Numbered from the stretch's first letter, positions 19,477 to 29,243 are shown. The stretch: DNA of 64,000 nt from Streptococcus sp. SN-1 (GCF_041154385.1 NZ_AP028929.1:682001-746000), one strand, 5' to 3'. Notes: generated by a model from the letters alone, not told the origin. Numbers and translations are program-made.

Positions 19477-20829
19477 ATGAAAGTAATAGAACAATTTAAA
19501 AATAAGAAAGTCCTTGTTTTAGGTTTGGCCAAGTCTGGTGAATCTGCAGCTCGTTTGTTGGACAAACTAGGTGCCATTGTGACAGTAAATGACGGGAAAC
19601 CATTCGAGGACAATCCAGCTGCCCAAAGTTTGCTGGAAGAAGGGATCAAGGTTATCACAGGTGGCCATCCTTTGGAACTCTTGGATGAAGAGTTCGCCCT
19701 TATGGTGAAAAATCCAGGTATCCCCTACAGCAATCCCATGATTGAAAAGGCTTTGGCAAAGGGTATTCCAGTCTTAACTGAGGTGGAATTGGCTTACTTG
19801 ATTTCAGAAGCACCGATTGTTGGTATTACTGGTTCAAATGGTAAAACAACCACAACGACGATGATTGGGGACGTTTTGACTGCTGCTGGGCAACATGGTC
19901 TTTTATCAGGAAATATCGGCTATCCAGCTAGTCAAGTGGCCCAAACTGCGTCAGACAAGGACACGCTTGTCATGGAACTTTCTTCTTTCCAACTCATGGG
20001 CGTTCAAGAATTCCATCCTGAGATTGCGGTTATTACCAACCTCATGCCAACTCATATCGATTATCATGGATCATTTGAGGAATATGTAGCAGCCAAGTGG
20101 AATATCCAGAACAAGATGACAGCGTCTGATTTCCTTGTCTTGAACTTTAACCAAGACTTGGCAAAAGAATTGGCTAGCAAAACACAAGCTACTGTTGTAC
20201 CATTTTCAACACAGGAAAAGGTTGATGGAGCTTATCTGGAAGATGGTCAACTCTACTTCCGTGGGGAAGTGGTCATGGCAGCGAATGAAATCGGAGTTCC
20301 AGGTAGCCACAATGTAGAAAATGCCCTTGCGACGATTGCTGTAGCCAAGCTTCGTGGTGTGGATAACCAAACCATCAAGGAAACTCTCTCAGCCTTTGGT
20401 GGTGTCAAACACCGTCTCCAATTTGTGGATGAAATCAAGGGTGTCAAATTCTATAATGATAGCAAGTCAACCAATATCTTGGCTACTCAAAAAGCCTTGT
20501 CAGGATTTGACAACAGCAAGGTCATTTTGATTGCAGGTGGTTTGGACCGTGGTAATGAGTTTGACGAATTGGTGCCAGACATTACTGGACTCAAGAAGAT
20601 GGTCATCCTGGGTCAATCTGCAGAACGTGTCAAACGGGCAGCAGACAAGGCTGGTGTGTCTTATGTGGATGCGACTGATATTGCAGATGCGACCCGCAAG
20701 GCCTACGAGCTTACGACTCAAGGAGATGTAGTCCTTCTCAGTCCTGCCAATGCCAGCTGGGATATGTATGCTAACTTTGAAGTACGTGGCGACCTCTTTA
20801 TCGACACAGTAGCGGAGTTAAAGGAATAA
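19477..20829 (+). CDS. murD: UDP-N-acetylmuramoyl-L-alanine--D-glutamate ligase
   Basis: MurD adds D-glutamate to UDP-MurNAc-L-Ala in the cytoplasmic phase of peptidoglycan synthesis. The 450-residue protein has the Mur ligase ATP-binding motif [12 protein letters not shown], the HxD-like segment MPTHIDYHG and the C-terminal domain start GVKHRLQFV and NDSKSTN. It opens a cell wall/division operon: murG begins one base after its stop and divIB follows. Confidence 0.96.
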   Translation: MKVIEQFKNKKVLVLGLAKSGESAARLLDKLGAIVTVNDGKPFEDNPAAQSLLEEGIKVITGGHPLELLDEEFALMVKNPGIPYSNPMIEKALAKGIPVLTEVELAYLISEAPIVGITGSNGKTTTTTMIGDVLTAAGQHGLLSGNIGYPASQVAQTASDKDTLVMELSSFQLMGVQEFHPEIAVITNLMPTHIDYHGSFEEYVAAKWNIQNKMTASDFLVLNFNQDLAKELASKTQATVVPFSTQEKVDGAYLEDGQLYFRGEVVMAANEIGVPGSHNVENALATIAVAKLRGVDNQTIKETLSAFGGVKHRLQFVDEIKGVKFYNDSKSTNILATQKALSGFDNSKVILIAGGLDRGNEFDELVPDITGLKKMVILGQSAERVKRAADKAGVSYVDATDIADATRKAYELTTQGDVVLLSPANASWDMYANFEVRGDLFIDTVAELKE

Positions 20830-20830
20830 T

Positions 20831-21889
20831 ATGAAAAAAATTGTCTTTACAGGTGGGGGGACGGTTGGACACGTGACCCTCAACCTTTTGTTAATGCCCA
20901 AATTCATCGAAGATGGTTGGGAAGTCCACTATATCGGAGATAAACGTGGTATCGAACACCAAGAAATCCTTAAGTCAGGTCTAGATGTCACCTTCCATTC
21001 TATTGCGACTGGGAAATTGCGTCGCTATTTCTCTTGGCAAAATATGTTGGACGTCTTCAAAGTTGGTTGGGGAATTGTCCAATCGCTCTTTATCATGTTG
21101 CGACTTCGTCCACAGGCTCTTTTTTCAAAGGGTGGCTTTGTCTCAGTACCGCCTGTTATCGCTGCGCGTGTGTCGGGAGTGCCAGTCTTTATTCACGAAT
21201 CTGACCTGTCTATGGGCTTGGCCAATAAAATCGCCTATAAGTTTGCGACGAAGATGTATTCAACCTTTGAGCAATCTTCAAGTTTGTCTAAGGTCGAGCA
21301 TGTGGGAGCAGTGACAAAGGTTTCAGACCAAAACACTCCGGAACCAGATGAATTGGTGGATATTCAAACCCACTTTAATCCAAAATTGCCAACTGTATTG
21401 TTTGTCGGTGGTTCTGCAGGAGCTCGTGTTTTTAACCAATTGGTGACAGACCATAAGAAAGAGCTGACAGAGCGCTACAATATTATCAATCTAACTGGAG
21501 ATTCTAGCCTGAACGAGTTGAGCCAAAATCTTTTTCGTGTTGACTATGTGACCAATCTCTATCAACCTTTGATGGAATTGGCTGATATTGTTGTGACACG
21601 TGGTGGTGCCAATACGATTTTTGAGCTCTTGGCCATGGCAAAATTACATGTCATTGTGCCACTTGGTCGTGAAGCTAGTCGTGGTGACCAGATTGAAAAT
21701 GCGGCTTACTTTGTAAAAAAAGGCTATGCAGAAGAGCTTCAAGAAAGCGATTTGACCTTGGATAATTTGGAAGAGAAGATTTCTCATTTACTAAGCCACA
21801 AGGAAGAATACAAAACTAATATGAAGGCTTCTAAGGAATTGAAATCTCTAGCAGATTTTTATCAATTGTTGAAAAAAGATTTATCATAA
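20831..21889 (+). CDS. murG: Undecaprenyl-PP-MurNAc-pentapeptide GlcNAc transferase
   Basis: MurG converts lipid I to lipid II at the inner face of the membrane. The 352-residue GT28 protein has the glycine-rich GGGTVGHV loop at the N-terminus (the usual family form is GGTGGHV, so the streptococcal V is a known variation) and the C-terminal GGANTIFEL and [15 protein letters not shown] donor-binding motifs. It sits tightly between murD and divIB. Confidence 0.96.
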   Translation: MKKIVFTGGGTVGHVTLNLLLMPKFIEDGWEVHYIGDKRGIEHQEILKSGLDVTFHSIATGKLRRYFSWQNMLDVFKVGWGIVQSLFIMLRLRPQALFSKGGFVSVPPVIAARVSGVPVFIHESDLSMGLANKIAYKFATKMYSTFEQSSSLSKVEHVGAVTKVSDQNTPEPDELVDIQTHFNPKLPTVLFVGGSAGARVFNQLVTDHKKELTERYNIINLTGDSSLNELSQNLFRVDYVTNLYQPLMELADIVVTRGGANTIFELLAMAKLHVIVPLGREASRGDQIENAAYFVKKGYAEELQESDLTLDNLEEKISHLLSHKEEYKTNMKASKELKSLADFYQLLKKDLS

Positions 21890-21898
21890 GGAAAGTAA

Positions 21899-23098
21899 AT
21901 GTCAAAAGATAAGAAAAATGAGGGCAAAGAAATCCTCGAAGAATTGAAAGAGTTATCAGAATGGCAGAAACGAAACCAAGAATATCTAAAAAAGAAGGCT
22001 GAAGAAGAGGCGGCCCTAGCTGAGGAGAAGGAAAAGGAAAGACAAGCTCGAATGGGAGAAGAATCTGAGAAGTCAGAGGATCAGGAGAGTGAAACAGACC
22101 AGGAAGATGAAGAATCAGCTAAGGAAGAGTCTGAAGAAAAAGTAGAATCCTCAGAGGGTGACAAAGAGGAAGAAGAGATAGAAGAATCAGGGTCTAAAGA
22201 GGGCGAGGAACAGGATAAAAAGGCTACAAAAGAAAAAGCAGCCAAAGCAAAGATTCCTGGCCTCCATATCTTACGGGCCTTAACGATTTTATTTCCAAGT
22301 CTGCTTTTATTGATTGTCTCTGCCTACCTACTCAGTCCTTATGCGACTATGAAGGATATTCGTGTTGAGGGAACGGTGCAAACTACGGATGATGATATTC
22401 GACAGGCTTCAGGCATTCAGGATTCGGATTATACGATTAACCTTCTGCTAGACAAGGCAAAATATGAAGAGCGGATCAAGTCTAATTATTGGGTGGAATC
22501 AGCTCAGCTTGTTTATCAATTTCCAACTAAGTTCACTATCAAGGTCAAGGAATACGATATTGTTGCCTACTATGTTTCTGGTGAAAATCATTATCCTATT
22601 CTTTCCAGCGGTCAGCTTGAGACCAGTTCTGTGAGCTTGGTCAGTCTACCAGAAACTTATTTATCAGTTCTCTTTAATGATAGTGAACAAATCAAGGTTT
22701 TTGTCTCAGAACTTGCTCAAATTAGCCCAGAACTCAAGGCGGATATCCAAAAAGTGGAACTAGCCCCAAGCAAGGTGACTTCCGATTTAATTCGATTGAC
22801 TATGAATGATTCGGACGAAGTCTTGGTTCCTCTATCTGAAATGAGTAAGAAACTGCCTTATTACAGTAAGATTAAGCCTCAATTGTCAGAACCGAGTGTG
22901 ATTGACATGGAAGCTGGAATTTACAGCTACACTGTAGCGGATAAATTAATTATGGAAGCAGAAGAAAAAGCTAAAAAAGAGGCCGAAGAAGCTGAGAAAA
23001 AGCAGGAAGAAGAACGTAAACGTTTAGAAGAAGAACAGAAAAAACAAGAGGAACAGAGCAATCGAAATCAAACGACCCAGCGCTCATCGCGTCGCTAG
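21899..23098 (+). CDS. divIB: Cell division protein DivIB/FtsQ
   Basis: This divisome protein stabilises the FtsL-DivIC complex. The 399-residue product has a long, highly charged Glu/Lys-rich cytoplasmic region (about 1-120), one membrane segment (about 126-150), a POTRA domain starting near MKDIRVEGTVQTTDDDI, and a beta domain. The C-terminal tail (about 355-399) is an almost pure E/K/Q coiled-coil-like stretch ending in NQTTQRSSRR. The gene is nine bases after murG; the operon ends ahead of the pyr leader. Confidence 0.93.
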   Translation: MSKDKKNEGKEILEELKELSEWQKRNQEYLKKKAEEEAALAEEKEKERQARMGEESEKSEDQESETDQEDEESAKEESEEKVESSEGDKEEEEIEESGSKEGEEQDKKATKEKAAKAKIPGLHILRALTILFPSLLLLIVSAYLLSPYATMKDIRVEGTVQTTDDDIRQASGIQDSDYTINLLLDKAKYEERIKSNYWVESAQLVYQFPTKFTIKVKEYDIVAYYVSGENHYPILSSGQLETSSVSLVSLPETYLSVLFNDSEQIKVFVSELAQISPELKADIQKVELAPSKVTSDLIRLTMNDSDEVLVPLSEMSKKLPYYSKIKPQLSEPSVIDMEAGIYSYTVADKLIMEAEEKAKKEAEEAEKKQEEERKRLEEEQKKQEEQSNRNQTTQRSSRR

Positions 23099-23141
23099 GT
23101 TTAGCTTTTCTTCTATAGCTCTTTAGTTGCCAAGTTTTTAC

Positions 23142-23170
23142 TTGACAAGTGCTAGTAGAAATAATAGAAT
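23142..23170 (+). promoter_or_regulatory. Promoter of the pyrFE operon
   Basis: TTGACA (23142-23147), a 17-bp spacer and TAGAAT (23165-23170). It lies just upstream of the PyrR-type leader. Confidence 0.75.
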
Positions 23171-23184
23171 AATAGAAAACCTTT

Positions 23185-23277
23185 AAAGCAGTCCAGAGAG
23201 GCAGCTAAGGTTAGACGGTGAAAGGGTGAAGACTACCCATTTTTCGTGGAACCTTGCTGTTGGCAGGTTCCTTTTTT
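23185..23277 (+). promoter_or_regulatory. PyrR-dependent transcription attenuator
   Basis: The leader carries the PyrR recognition sequence AGTCCAGAGAGGC (from about 23190), followed by an intrinsic terminator made of GGAACCT / AGGTTCC (23248-23271) and six T. In this family, PyrR with bound UMP or UTP prevents the antiterminator, so pyrimidine-rich cells stop transcription before pyrF. The pyrR gene itself is not in the window. Confidence 0.88.
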
Positions 23278-23330
23278 CGTGGCTTCTGTTGCCCAGACTC
23301 TCTCACTAGCAAAGGTAAAAGGAGAAACCT

Positions 23331-24032
23331 ATGCGAGAACATCGTCCAGTCATTGCTCTTGATTTTCCTAGTTTTGAGGCGGTCAAGGAATTCTTAGCTC
23401 TTTTTCCAGAGGAAGAAAGCCTTTATCTAAAGGTAGGGATGGAGCTTTATTACGCAACGGGGCCTGAGATTGTGTCTTACTTGAAAGGCCTGGGGCACAG
23501 TGTCTTTTTGGATCTCAAGTTGCATGACATTCCCAATACAGTCAAATCAGCTATGAGGGTCCTGTCTCAGCTTGGTGTGGATATGACCAATGTTCATGCT
23601 GCTGGAGGTGTAGAGATGATGAAGGCTGCGCGTGAAGGTCTTGGAAACCAAGCCAAATTGATCGCTGTAACGCAACTTACATCAACGTCAGAAGCCCAGA
23701 TGCAGGAGTTCCAAAATATCCAAACTAGCCTGCAAGAGTCTGTGATTCATTATGCTAAGAAGACAGCTGAAGCTGGATTAGATGGTGTTGTCTGCTCGGC
23801 TCAGGAAGTGCAGCTCATCAAGCAGGCCACCAATCCAGATTTTATCTGTCTGACACCGGGCATTCGTCCTGCAGGTGCTGCAGTAGGAGATCAAAAACGC
23901 GTTATGACACCTGCTGATGCCTATCAAATCGGCAGTGACTATATCGTAGTGGGACGTCCCATTACCCAAGCTGAGGATCCTGTTGTAGCTTATCATGCCA
24001 TCAAGGATGAATGGACACAGGACTGGAATTAA
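23331..24032 (+). CDS. pyrF: Orotidine 5'-phosphate decarboxylase
   Basis: PyrF makes UMP from OMP, the last step of de novo pyrimidine synthesis. The 233-residue TIM-barrel enzyme shows the catalytic motif [10 protein letters not shown] and the phosphate-binding VVGRPIT near the C-terminus. An AAAGGAGAAA ribosome site precedes the ATG. It is the first gene after the PyrR attenuator and shares an operon with pyrE. Confidence 0.95.
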   Translation: MREHRPVIALDFPSFEAVKEFLALFPEEESLYLKVGMELYYATGPEIVSYLKGLGHSVFLDLKLHDIPNTVKSAMRVLSQLGVDMTNVHAAGGVEMMKAAREGLGNQAKLIAVTQLTSTSEAQMQEFQNIQTSLQESVIHYAKKTAEAGLDGVVCSAQEVQLIKQATNPDFICLTPGIRPAGAAVGDQKRVMTPADAYQIGSDYIVVGRPITQAEDPVVAYHAIKDEWTQDWN

Positions 24033-24064
24033 AGAATAGATTATAAAAATAAAAGGAGAATACC

Positions 24065-24697
24065 ATGACACTTGCTAAAGATATCGCTAGCCACCTCTTG
24101 AAAATTCAAGCCGTTTATCTCAAACCAGAGGAGCCTTTCACTTGGGCATCTGGTATCAAGTCGCCGATTTACACGGATAATCGTGTGACATTAGCCTATC
24201 CAGAAACTCGTACTCTCATTGAAAATGGTTTTGTGGATGCTATTAAAGAAGCCTTTCCTGAGGTTGAAGTGATTGCAGGAACTGCGACAGCTGGGATTCC
24301 ACACGGAGCTATCATTGCTGATAAGATGAACTTGCCATTTGCCTACATCCGTAGCAAACCAAAAGACCACGGTGCTGGTAACCAAATCGAAGGTCGCGTA
24401 GCTCAGGGTCAAAAAATGGTAGTGGTGGAAGATCTTATTTCAACAGGTGGTTCTGTTCTCGAGGCCGTGGCAGCAGCCAAGCGAGAAGGAGCAGATGTGC
24501 TTGGAGTTGTTGCGATTTTCAGCTACCAATTGCCAAAAGCAGATAAGAACTTCTCAGATGCAGGTGTCAAACTTGTGACGCTTTCTAACTACAGTGAATT
24601 GATTCATCTAGCCCAAGAAGAAGGTTACATCACGCCAGAGGGCCTTGATCTTCTAAAACGCTTTAAAGAAGACCAAGAAAATTGGCAAAATGCCTAA
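24065..24697 (+). CDS. pyrE: Orotate phosphoribosyltransferase
   Basis: PyrE joins orotate to PRPP to give OMP, the substrate of PyrF. The 210-residue protein has the PRPP-binding signature [13 protein letters not shown] and the [10 protein letters not shown] loop motif. It lies 32 bases after pyrF behind an AAAGGAG site and ends the operon at a terminator. Confidence 0.95.
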   Translation: MTLAKDIASHLLKIQAVYLKPEEPFTWASGIKSPIYTDNRVTLAYPETRTLIENGFVDAIKEAFPEVEVIAGTATAGIPHGAIIADKMNLPFAYIRSKPKDHGAGNQIEGRVAQGQKMVVVEDLISTGGSVLEAVAAAKREGADVLGVVAIFSYQLPKADKNFSDAGVKLVTLSNYSELIHLAQEEGYITPEGLDLLKRFKEDQENWQNA

Positions 24698-24705
24698 AAA
24701 ATAGA

Positions 24706-24742
24706 AAATCAGGTAGTCACTAGGATTACCTGATTTCTTTTT
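24706..24742. terminator. Terminator between pyrE and the ABC transporter genes
   Basis: Stem AAATCAGGTA / TACCTGATTT followed by CTTTTT on the plus strand; the two flanking genes converge here. Confidence 0.8.
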
Positions 24743-24758
24743 GTGATTTTATTGAGTA

Positions 24759-25625
24759 TTAGTCAACTTTTCCGCCTTCAACAACTAGGTCATCTGCTTT
24801 AGCAGCGTCACCGTAGGTTGGGTGAAGTGTTTTTTCATAGGCCTTGTGGAAGAAGTTTTCCTTGCCTAATTTTTCAATATCTTTATTGATGAAGTCTAGC
24901 AATTCTTGGTTACCTTTTTGAACTGCTGCTGCGATGGTATCTGGGTCACCGAGGGAAGTAATTCCGACTTCAAATCCTTTGTTTTCAAGTGCCCAAGCTA
25001 GGACTTCCGTATTGTCAGTAGAGAAGGCATCCCCACGTCCGTCAAGAAGGGCTTGGTAAGAGTCACTGTATTGGTCATATTTTTGGAGCTTGATTTCTGG
25101 ATGATTCTTTTCAAAATAAGTCTCAGCAGTTGTTCCTTTTGTAACAATCAAGGTTTTACCTTCCAATTGTTTGACATCTGTAATGAGACCCGTCTTAGGT
25201 GATACGACACCAAGAGAAACTTTCATGTAAGGAAGGGCAAAATCAACTTGTTTCTTGCGTTCGTCAGTCACCGTAAAGTTGGCAAGAGTAATATCTACCT
25301 TGTTTGAAATCAAGTATTCAGCACGGTTAGCAGCATCGACGGAAACGTATTTAACCTTCACGCCAAGATCTTGTGCCAGTTGGTTCCCAAGCTCAATATC
25401 GTAACCTTGGTAAGAACCGTCATTGTCAACGTAACCAAAAGGTTTCTTATCTCCAAACACGGCGATTCGCAGTTCACCGCTTTTTTTGATTTCATCGATT
25501 GTGCGAGCCTTGGCAGTGGTTTTACCTGACGATGAACCAGCGTTTCTACCTGAGCTACAAGCTGTGACAAAGATAAGGGCGAAGGCAAGTGCCAAAACAG
25601 TTAAGAGTGGTTTGAATAGTTTCAT
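24759..25625 (-). CDS. Amino acid ABC transporter, substrate-binding lipoprotein
   Basis: A 288-residue SBP_bac_3-family lipoprotein. The signal peptide ends in the lipobox VTAC (Cys at about residue 23), followed by a Ser/Gly linker and a two-lobed polar amino acid-binding domain (RIAVFGDKKPFGYVDNDGSYQGYDIEL). Family members bind glutamine, cysteine or other polar amino acids; which one cannot be told. It is the last gene of a minus-strand operon with the ATPase and a permease, 11 bases after the ATPase gene. Because the permease is damaged upstream, it may be expressed poorly or without a working membrane partner. Confidence 0.88.
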   Translation of the reverse strand: MKLFKPLLTVLALAFALIFVTACSSGRNAGSSSGKTTAKARTIDEIKKSGELRIAVFGDKKPFGYVDNDGSYQGYDIELGNQLAQDLGVKVKYVSVDAANRAEYLISNKVDITLANFTVTDERKKQVDFALPYMKVSLGVVSPKTGLITDVKQLEGKTLIVTKGTTAETYFEKNHPEIKLQKYDQYSDSYQALLDGRGDAFSTDNTEVLAWALENKGFEVGITSLGDPDTIAAAVQKGNQELLDFINKDIEKLGKENFFHKAYEKTLHPTYGDAAKADDLVVEGGKVD

Positions 25626-25636
25626 AAGAATCTCCT

Positions 25637-26395
25637 TTATAGATATGAGCCAAATTGGCTAAAGTCAAAGACGTTTAAAAATTCCTGGGCTCGTTTGGTT
25701 TGCGGATTGGTAAAGAAGGCTTGAGCTGTTCCTTCTTCAGCAATTTTCCCTTGGTCTAGGAAGATAATCCGATTGGCAATAGCTTGAGCAAACTGCATTT
25801 CGTGGGTTACTAAAATCATGGTACGGCCTTCTTGGGCCAAGTCATTGATCAGTTCCAGCACCTCACGCACCATTTCTGGATCCAGCGAAGCAGTCACTTC
25901 ATCAAAGAGGATGATTTCTGGATGCATGAGGAGGGCACGGACAATTGCAACCCGTTGCTTCTGTCCACCAGATAATTGACGCGCAAAGCTATGCTGTTTA
26001 TCCAGCAAACCGACACGCTCTAGTAATTGCAAAGCTTCTTCCGTTACTTCTTTCTTGTCCCTTCCTTGAGCCTTGATAGGGCCTAGGATGAGGTTTTGTA
26101 GGACATCCAGATGGGGAAAGAGTTCATAGCTTTGAAAGACCATGCCAATCTTTTGGCGAACTAGGTGAAAATCTTTTTTATTTTCAACGATAGACTGACC
26201 ATCTAGCAGAATATCTCCACCTTGAATACTTTCTAGGCCATTGAGGCAACGAAGGAGGGTACTTTTCCCACAACCAGATGGCCCAAGAATAACCACAACT
26301 TCCCCCTTTTTAATATCTAAAGAAAGTCCTTGGAGGATGGGATTGTCTCCGAAGGATTTTTTTAGTTCCTTGATTTCTAAAATAGTTTCAGACAT
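25637..26395 (-). CDS. Amino acid ABC transporter, ATP-binding protein
   Basis: A 252-residue GlnQ-type ATPase. Walker A is GPSGCGKST, the signature is LSGGQKQR, Walker B is ILFDEVTASLD, and the H-loop is in LVTHEM. It would power import of a polar amino acid with the neighbouring permease and binding protein. It directly abuts the permease stop codon. The sequence itself is intact, but its operon has lost its 5' part. Confidence 0.92.
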   Translation of the reverse strand: MSETILEIKELKKSFGDNPILQGLSLDIKKGEVVVILGPSGCGKSTLLRCLNGLESIQGGDILLDGQSIVENKKDFHLVRQKIGMVFQSYELFPHLDVLQNLILGPIKAQGRDKKEVTEEALQLLERVGLLDKQHSFARQLSGGQKQRVAIVRALLMHPEIILFDEVTASLDPEMVREVLELINDLAQEGRTMILVTHEMQFAQAIANRIIFLDQGKIAEEGTAQAFFTNPQTKRAQEFLNVFDFSQFGSYL

Positions 26396-27010
26396 TTAGT
26401 TCCTCCAATGTTTTTCTAAGTGAGTGGATAGTTTGGAAATAGGAAAGCAGACTGCGAAATATAAGACTAGAATGGTTCCATAAATCCAAAATGAAGCAGT
26501 TGGGATAGTCAGGCGATTGCTATCGATGATTTGTTGTCCAACCTTGGTAACTTCAACAACCCCAATCAAGACAACTAAGGAAGTGGTTTTAATCATCCGA
26601 GTGACAAGGTTAATGGCCTGCGGTAGCAGTCTTCTCAAAACCTGTGGGATGATGATGTGGTAGTAAAGTTGAACATTGGTCAAACCTAGCGCCTGTCCAC
26701 TTTCAAACTGATGCTTAGGGAGGGAAGTGATAGCTCCACGTACCAAGTCCCCCATTTCAGCTGTTCCCCAGAGGGTGAAAACGATAATAGCAGAAGTCTC
26801 ACCTGAGATATTGATATTAAAGTTTCGAGCTAAGCCAAAGTAGACGATGAAGAGTAGCACCAACTGGGGCATGATACGGATAAATTCCAGATACAATCGT
26901 GTTAAAAATCGTACGATTCTAGAATGGGAGGTCATGATGATTCCCATGACTGTTCCGAACATCATGGATAAGAGGACAGACAGGATGGATATCCCAATCG
27001 TAACGCTCAA
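26396..27010 (-). pseudogene. Amino acid ABC transporter permease, 5' end lost at a fusion point
   Basis: The frame encodes about 205 residues of a HisM/GlnP-type permease with several membrane segments and the EAA-like loop (ESGQALGLTNVQLYYHIIIPQ). The first recognisable residues are TLSVTIGIS, in the middle of the first membrane segment. Reading further upstream gives only Cys-Thr-Ser-Thr and then an in-frame TAA, with no ATG and no ribosome site; only a TTG at 27010 could start it. The normal N-terminus of roughly 20 residues, the promoter and any second permease are absent. The opposite strand immediately becomes manA sequence. Function is probably lost. Confidence 0.8.
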
Positions 27011-27615
27011 TGTGCTGGTACATTATCGCAGCGGATGAAGGATCAGAGATTATCTACGGTCACAATGCTAAGTCAAAAGAAGAACTCCGTCAGCAAATTG
27101 AGGACAAGAACTGGGATGATTTGTTGACAAAAGTGCCAGTTAAGGCTGGAGATTTCTTCTATGTTCCAAGTGGCACTATGCATGCTATTGGTGCGGGCAT
27201 CTTGATTCTTGAAACCCAGCAGTCTAGTGACACCACCTATCGTGTCTATGACTTTGACCGCAAGGATGACAAGGGCAATTTGCGTGAACTTCACCTTGAA
27301 AAATCTATTGATGTTTTAAACATTGGTGAGCCTGCAAATAGCCGTCCTGTAACTGTTAAAGCAGATGATTTGCGTTCCACTCTCCTTGTATCCAATGATT
27401 TCTTTGCAGTTTACAAGTGGGAAATTACTGGAAAAGTTGACTTCGAAAAGACAGCTGACTACAGCTTGTTGAGTGTCTTAGCTGGTCAAGGTCAGCTTAC
27501 TGTTGATGGAAAAAACTATCCAATCCAAAAAGGCAGCCACTTTATCCTACCAAGTGATGTTGAAGCTTGGACTCTGGGAGGGCAAGGTTTGGAATTGATT
27601 GTTAGCCATCCATAA
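27010..27615 (+). pseudogene. manA: Mannose-6-phosphate isomerase (ManA), N-terminal third missing
   Basis: The frame encodes the C-terminal about 200 residues of a class I phosphomannose isomerase of normal length about 315. It enters the family in the segment CWYIIAADEG and continues through VPSGTMHAIGAGILILETQQ to the C-terminal cupin. The N-terminal cupin part with the QVHP zinc ligands is gone, so the enzyme should not work. The apparent ATG at 27010 is created by the junction and has no ribosome site. The gene is joined head to head with the truncated permease. A terminator follows. Confidence 0.85.
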
Positions 27616-27623
27616 AAAAGAAA

Positions 27624-27653
27624 GGGCCTGAGTTCACTACTCAAGTCCTTTTT
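27624..27653 (+). terminator. Terminator after the manA remnant
   Basis: Imperfect stem GGGCCTGAGT / ACTCAAGTCC followed by TTTTTG, between convergent genes. Confidence 0.65.
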
Positions 27654-27655
27654 GA

Positions 27656-28996
27656 TTACATAAATTGGGCGATAAAGACCACAATGATGATGATTGGAAT
27701 GACGAAACGAAGAAGGAAGAGCCAGACTTGGAAAAGTCCCTGTTTCCATGCTGTTTCATCAAGGTGTAGTTCCTCCATGGCAAGAGCTTTTTTGAAGATG
27801 TAGCCTGTAAAGAGTGAAAGGCAGAGAGCTCCAAATGGCATGAGAAGATTGGAAACCAAGAAATCCATAGCGTCAAAGAAGGTCTTCCCAAAAATGTGAA
27901 CATCTGCCATGACACCGTAAGAAAGGGCTGAAGGAATTCCAAAGACAAAGGTCAAGATTCCCAAAATCACACTCCATTTGGCACGTTTGCTGTTGTCCTG
28001 ATTGGTGATATTACCTACATTGATTTCCAGCATCACGACAGAAGAAGTGACTGTCGCAAAGAGGAAGAGCAAGAGGAAGAGGATGTAGAAAATGGTTCCA
28101 AAGGGCATCTTGTCAAAGAGTTGAGGCAAGACGATAAAGAGCAAGCTCGGTCCCCCTTCAGACTGGATATTGAAGGCTGACATGGCTGGGAAAATGGCTA
28201 GACCTGCCATGATGGATACTGAGATGTTCATGGCTACAATGGAAATCCCTGACTGGACCAGGTTGGTTTTCTTGTCCAAGTAGGAAGCATAGGTCAGCAT
28301 GGCTGTAACCCCTAGTGAGAGGGCGAAGAAAGATTGTCCCAGAGCATAGAGGAGACCAGCGCTCGTCAATTTTGAAAAGTCTGGTTTGAGGAAGTAGAGA
28401 ACCCCTACCATGGCATTTGGCAAGCTGAGAGAGCGCCCGATGATGACGACAAAGATGATAAAGAGGAGAGGCATCATGACCTTTGAAGCTTTTTCAATCC
28501 CTTTTTGAACTCCACGTGATACAATAAAGATATTCAATAGGATAAAGGCTGCTTGAGCTCCTAAGGCAATTACTGGATTTGAGATGATCGAAGTAAATAA
28601 CTGAGCATAATCACCTGTTCCACCAATTTGGAACAATTTCCCAAACTCAATGCCTAGATAGACTAAAATCCATCCTCCGATAACACTGTAAAACGATAAG
28701 AGGATAAAGAGGGCAAAGGCACCAATCCAACCGATAAAGTTGTACTTACTATTCTTACCAAGTTTTCCAAAGGTTTTAATCCCAGAGACACCAGCGCTTC
28801 GGCCGAGGGCAAATTCAGCTAGCAAAAGAGGGAAACCGATTAAAATAGTGGAAACGAGAAAGACCAGTAAAAAGCCACCTCCACCGTTAGCAGCAGTCAT
28901 GTAGGGGAATTTCCAAACGGCACCAAGTCCGATGGCTGAACCAGCAGACGCTAGGATAAAGCCCAGTTTAGAACCCCATTGCGATTTTTCAGACAT
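27656..28996 (-). CDS. Sodium-dependent amino acid symporter of the neurotransmitter:sodium symporter family
   Basis: A 446-residue LeuT-like transporter with about 11-12 membrane segments. The N-terminal motif GFILASAGSAIGLGAVWKFP forms the unwound helix and sodium sites of this family. The substrate is an amino acid but cannot be specified. The start at 28996 has an AGGAG ribosome site; the frame continues 21 codons upstream without a ribosome site, through a hairpin in the leader, and is not used. A strong promoter and a possible attenuator precede it (separate entries). Confidence 0.88.
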   Translation of the reverse strand: MSEKSQWGSKLGFILASAGSAIGLGAVWKFPYMTAANGGGGFLLVFLVSTILIGFPLLLAEFALGRSAGVSGIKTFGKLGKNSKYNFIGWIGAFALFILLSFYSVIGGWILVYLGIEFGKLFQIGGTGDYAQLFTSIISNPVIALGAQAAFILLNIFIVSRGVQKGIEKASKVMMPLLFIIFVVIIGRSLSLPNAMVGVLYFLKPDFSKLTSAGLLYALGQSFFALSLGVTAMLTYASYLDKKTNLVQSGISIVAMNISVSIMAGLAIFPAMSAFNIQSEGGPSLLFIVLPQLFDKMPFGTIFYILFLLLFLFATVTSSVVMLEINVGNITNQDNSKRAKWSVILGILTFVFGIPSALSYGVMADVHIFGKTFFDAMDFLVSNLLMPFGALCLSLFTGYIFKKALAMEELHLDETAWKQGLFQVWLFLLRFVIPIIIIVVFIAQFM

Positions 28997-29020
28997 AGTT
29001 AAACTCCTAAAATTAGTGTT

Positions 29021-29054
29021 ACAAAAGAAAAAGCTACTGCCCTTGGCAACTAGC
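29021..29054 (-). promoter_or_regulatory. Hairpin with T run in the symporter leader, possible attenuator
   Basis: On the minus strand, GCTAGTTGCC-AAG-GGCAGTAGC folds into a hairpin (29033-29054) and runs directly into TTTTTCTTTT. It lies between the promoter and the ribosome site of the symporter gene, so it could end transcription early. A second small hairpin (CTCAT / ATGAG) overlaps its upstream side. No known riboswitch class is recognised. Confidence 0.55.
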
Positions 29055-29102
29055 CTCATCAGTACTCAAAATGAGCGTTTCTTTTGATTGATAGACTTGA
29101 CT

Positions 29103-29131
29103 ATCCTATCATGTTTTCTAAGGTCTGTCAA
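29103..29131 (-). promoter_or_regulatory. Promoter of the symporter gene
   Basis: On the minus strand, TTGACA (29131-29126), a 17-bp spacer and TAGGAT (29108-29103). This would give a leader of about 100 bases. Confidence 0.75.
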
Positions 29132-29192
29132 GAAAACCATTTTCAAGTTTTCACACCTTTCTCAAAAATTTTTAAAAATTTCGCAAAAACGC

Positions 29193-29223
29193 TTGACTCT
29201 GACCTAAGGGGAGGGGTTATACT
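29193..29223 (+). promoter_or_regulatory. MerR-type promoter with 19-bp spacer
   Basis: TTGACT (29193-29198) and TATACT (29218-29223) are 19 bp apart instead of 17, with a GC-rich imperfect dyad (ACCT...GGGGT) in the spacer. Overlong spacers of this kind are the mark of promoters that MerR-family activators twist into activity, so the downstream regulator is probably autoregulated. Confidence 0.75.
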
Positions 29224-29243
29224 ATCAATGTAAGGAGGAAATC

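Noticed and set aside
29045..29075. CTGATGAG next to a hairpin in the symporter leader, resembling a hammerhead ribozyme core
   Set aside because: The GAAA strand and the cleavage triplet are not in the right order and only one hairpin separates the motifs, so a hammerhead fold cannot form.
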